This document shows positions 61,511-64,000 of a DNA stretch of 64,000 nt, piece by piece. The translations under genes were made by a program, and so were the position numbers. Source of the stretch: Dermatophagoides farinae (Eukaryota > Arthropoda > Arachnida > Sarcoptiformes > Pyroglyphidae). The notes beneath the pieces are model-generated. The model had not been told where the DNA came from. It ran no database searches and saw only the letters and a program-made list of their open reading frames with translations. The first letter of the stretch is position 1, and every line of letters begins with the position of its first letter. The stretch is taken from the NCBI RefSeq assembly GCF_024713945.1, contig NC_134679.1, forward strand, positions 1,431,001 through 1,495,000, written 5' to 3'.

Positions 61511-64000
61511 GGAAACATGATGATGATTTTTTATAATTTATAGCTATGTAACAGTCTTTCCGTTTGATTCTTTTTTTATCATTTGAATTCTTTTCAAATG
61601 ATTTTCTGCCAGAATCATAATGTTTATCAGAAAAATAGACATTCTGTCATCATCGTGATGCAACAACCCATAAACCACAACAACAATAACAACAACAAGG
61701 AAATTTTAACTCTGTGTATAATTCTGTAATCAACTAATAATATCAAACACTCAGCTTTATTCCCTAAATAAAATTGCAATTGGGTTAGAAAAAAAATGAA
61801 AGAAAGAAAGAAAGAACAGAATATGACATAAATCTAACCAAAAAGAAAAAAAAATCAGCAAACAACAACCTATTCCTGGCAATCATCAGAATAATCATTG
61901 TTTTTTGTTTGATAAGCTTAAGTGAAAAAAAAAATCAGTTGTTGCACTTAAAAATGTTCTGTTACTGAATATTGTTTCGATTCTTGATTGTCATCATCCA
62001 TTCCACTTTTAATTCATTTTGGCACCAATTTTACCACTGAAACAATTTGAAGGACAAATTTTGTATTCTCAATCATTCATTGATGGTAACCAAGGAAACC
62101 AATTATTACCATCATTATTGAATGTTTGACATCATCATCATCATCATATCATTTACACACAAGTGTCAATAAATTTGTCTATGTCAAACAAACAACAAAA
62201 TAATAAATCAGACTATAGATTAGCGCATTATTGTTGCCTGTTATGTCTGATATAAATCACCACCGCCACCGCCACCGCCACCATCACGTAAAATATTGAA
62301 ATCAACGTCCAAACTAAAAATCATAATTTGCATATATGTAGAAAGAATAATTCATTTTCAAATCAAATCGATGACGACAAAAAAAATATGATGATGATAT
62401 CGAAAGAAGAATAGGAAAAAAAATCAAACAGGAAACGGATGCTCACCATCATCATCAACGACGATAAACAATCTATCGTTTTCAATGAAAACGGAATTTG
62501 ATTCCATTTGATAATGATAATATGATATAATGATCCTTTTTTTCCTTTTCAATCATCATTTGTTTTTTGCATGAAATAATACAAAACAAAACAAAAATTT
62601 ATGGAAATGCCAACCATCGTAAAAAACAACAAGCAAAATTTGCACAAGAGTTGAACACAAGAAAAAAAAATCTAAATTTAATCACAACAACAACAACAAT
62701 TGGCGCAACCTAAATTTGGTGTAGAAACAAAAAATGAATGTAATGGTGATGATGGAAAGGAGGGGAAGGGAGGGGGAGAAGAAAAAACCAAAGTTTGTAT
62801 TCACTCATTTCTGATCTGAATTGATTGTTTTTTTTTCAATTTTTCTTCATCGTTCTGTTCATATTATTACAATATATGTAAATTAATCTAATTAGTACGA
62901 ATGATGATTGTTTTTTTGTTTTGTTTTCTTTTTTTAGGATCATACAACAAACAACAATTCAATCATAATATTATCATGAGTAACAAAAAAGTGGTACATA
63001 ATTTGACTTGGACCATAATGACAACAATAATCATTGATGACAATTGTAAATTCATCATCATCATCATCAGTATGGTGATTCGAAGAAAACAACAAGAAAA
63101 CAAATTGGAACAACAAAAAAAATTTTTTTCTTTATTTCTGCATACAACCTAACCATATGGAACAAAGTGAAACTTGACAATTGCAAAAAAAAAGAGTGAA
63201 AAAAAACAATAACCAGAAAAATCCATTTGGTGTGTGTGTGTGTGTGTGTGTTTGGAATGGCGATTAAATTAATGGAGCGAACGATGATTATGAGTCTTTT
63301 TTGTTTTGTTTTGTTTTTTTGATTACCCCATGTCTACAGGTCTCTTTTAAAAAAAATTTTTCATATTTTTTTTTTGCTTGTTATTCAAACAAATAACGGG
63401 ACCTGATGATGATGGATGGATGGATGATGAGCGCATTAGAGAAAGGCAGAAAAATGGAAAAATTCAAGTTTTTTTTCAAAAAGAGAAAAGCAACAAATAT
63501 CGTCAACAACAATAAAAAAAAATTATAAAGAAAAAACCACGGGAAATATTCCCGGGAAAAAAATGTTATTTATCTAATGATGATCAGATTCGATTTCTGA
63601 AAAAGTTTCTCCATTATGGTATACAATGAGCACATATCATACACACACACATATCACAAGTCCATATTAGCAGTAAACTTGTATATATAATATTGCGACA
63701 ACAACAACAACAACAACAACAACAATAATAATAATAACAACAAAACAAAGTTTGGAGCAAGTTTTCTGTTTTCTCTCTATCTCTCTGTTTTTCTATACTG
63801 GATGGATAAGGCCATAGTTGACGATTGAATGGAACAACTTTGACTAGAAGAAAAAAAAAGAAAAGCTTTTTAAGAAAATCATCATCATTTTTTTTCTCCT
63901 GTGAGAGACAGTAATTGTTGTTGTTGTTGTTATAGTGTCCATTGGATCATCATTCGTTTTAAATTAAAAAAAAACGTAAGTTTATCATTAATAATCATCA

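Larger units (their letters stand above)
59479..64000. other. Intergenic, no gene recognised in 4.5 kb
   Basis: 5' flank of profilin and beyond. Repeats: (CT)n near 60113-60131, poly-A at about 60339-60360, (GAT)n near 60472-60492, (AC)n at about 61484-61510, (CCG/CCA)n near 62260-62282, (TG)n at 63232-63251, (CAA)n near 63700-63723. Signals: a TATATATAAG TATA-like box at about 59970 facing right, a double TATCGATA palindrome at 61441-61461, and a donor-like ACGTAAGTT near 63976. Scattered frames of 60-108 codons are low-complexity and show no recognisable domain. A gene starting beyond 64000 could have its promoter here. Confidence 0.5.

Overview
This is a eukaryotic nuclear window from an AT-rich genome with small introns (mostly about 55-125 bases, GT-AG). 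Between genes it is full of simple repeats: poly-T, (CA)n, (CAT)n, (CAA)n and one 119-base (GA)n tract. Arthropod-type orthologues, a lone gustatory-receptor-like 7TM gene, an animal profilin and the compact gene structure suggest a small arachnid, most likely an acariform (astigmatid) mite of the dust-mite or scab-mite kind. That placement is inference; no marker gene here fixes the species.

Layout. 1-465: first exons of a minus-strand gene running off the left edge. 1475-2611 (-): intronless NOL8-like nucleolar protein. About 5299-9004 (+): FEM1-family ankyrin protein. 11316-19348 (+): abLIM/Unc-115, probably with a tiny first coding exon and a 4.7-kb intron. 20055-21701 (-): 7TM receptor. 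22220-22338: (GA)n. 22636-24108: a short Helitron with recognisable termini and a decayed helicase remnant. 24603-25322 (+): unrecognised coiled-coil protein. 25698-28412 and 29004-31873 (+): tandem paralogues of a secreted, probably GPI-anchored family. 32231-32705 (+): FUN14-domain protein. 33516-35299 (+): WDFY2. 37113-37274: hAT-like MITE. 38757-46767 (+): unconventional myosin VIIa. 48209-49980 (-): eIF4A. 50812-53281 (+): TMTC4. 53599-56481 (-): MTMR14/Jumpy, intronless. 58257-59478 (-): profilin. 59479-64000: no gene recognised.

There is no operon or obvious functional cluster. A loose theme is the actin and membrane periphery (abLIM, myosin VIIa, profilin) together with phosphoinositide and autophagy biology (WDFY2 FYVE domain, MTMR14 phosphatase, FUN14 protein). 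This looks like coincidence of gene order.

The observations most worth following are: a textbook U12-type AT-AC intron inside myosin VIIa; a Helitron whose two ends, hairpin and AT target can all be read; the tandem surface-protein pair; two single-base frame disruptions in otherwise intact genes (27478 and 46466); and several dispersed short motifs (a 13-15-base CGCCCAATTATTA motif, TATCGATA palindromes, ACGCATGCGT palindromes) near gene starts.
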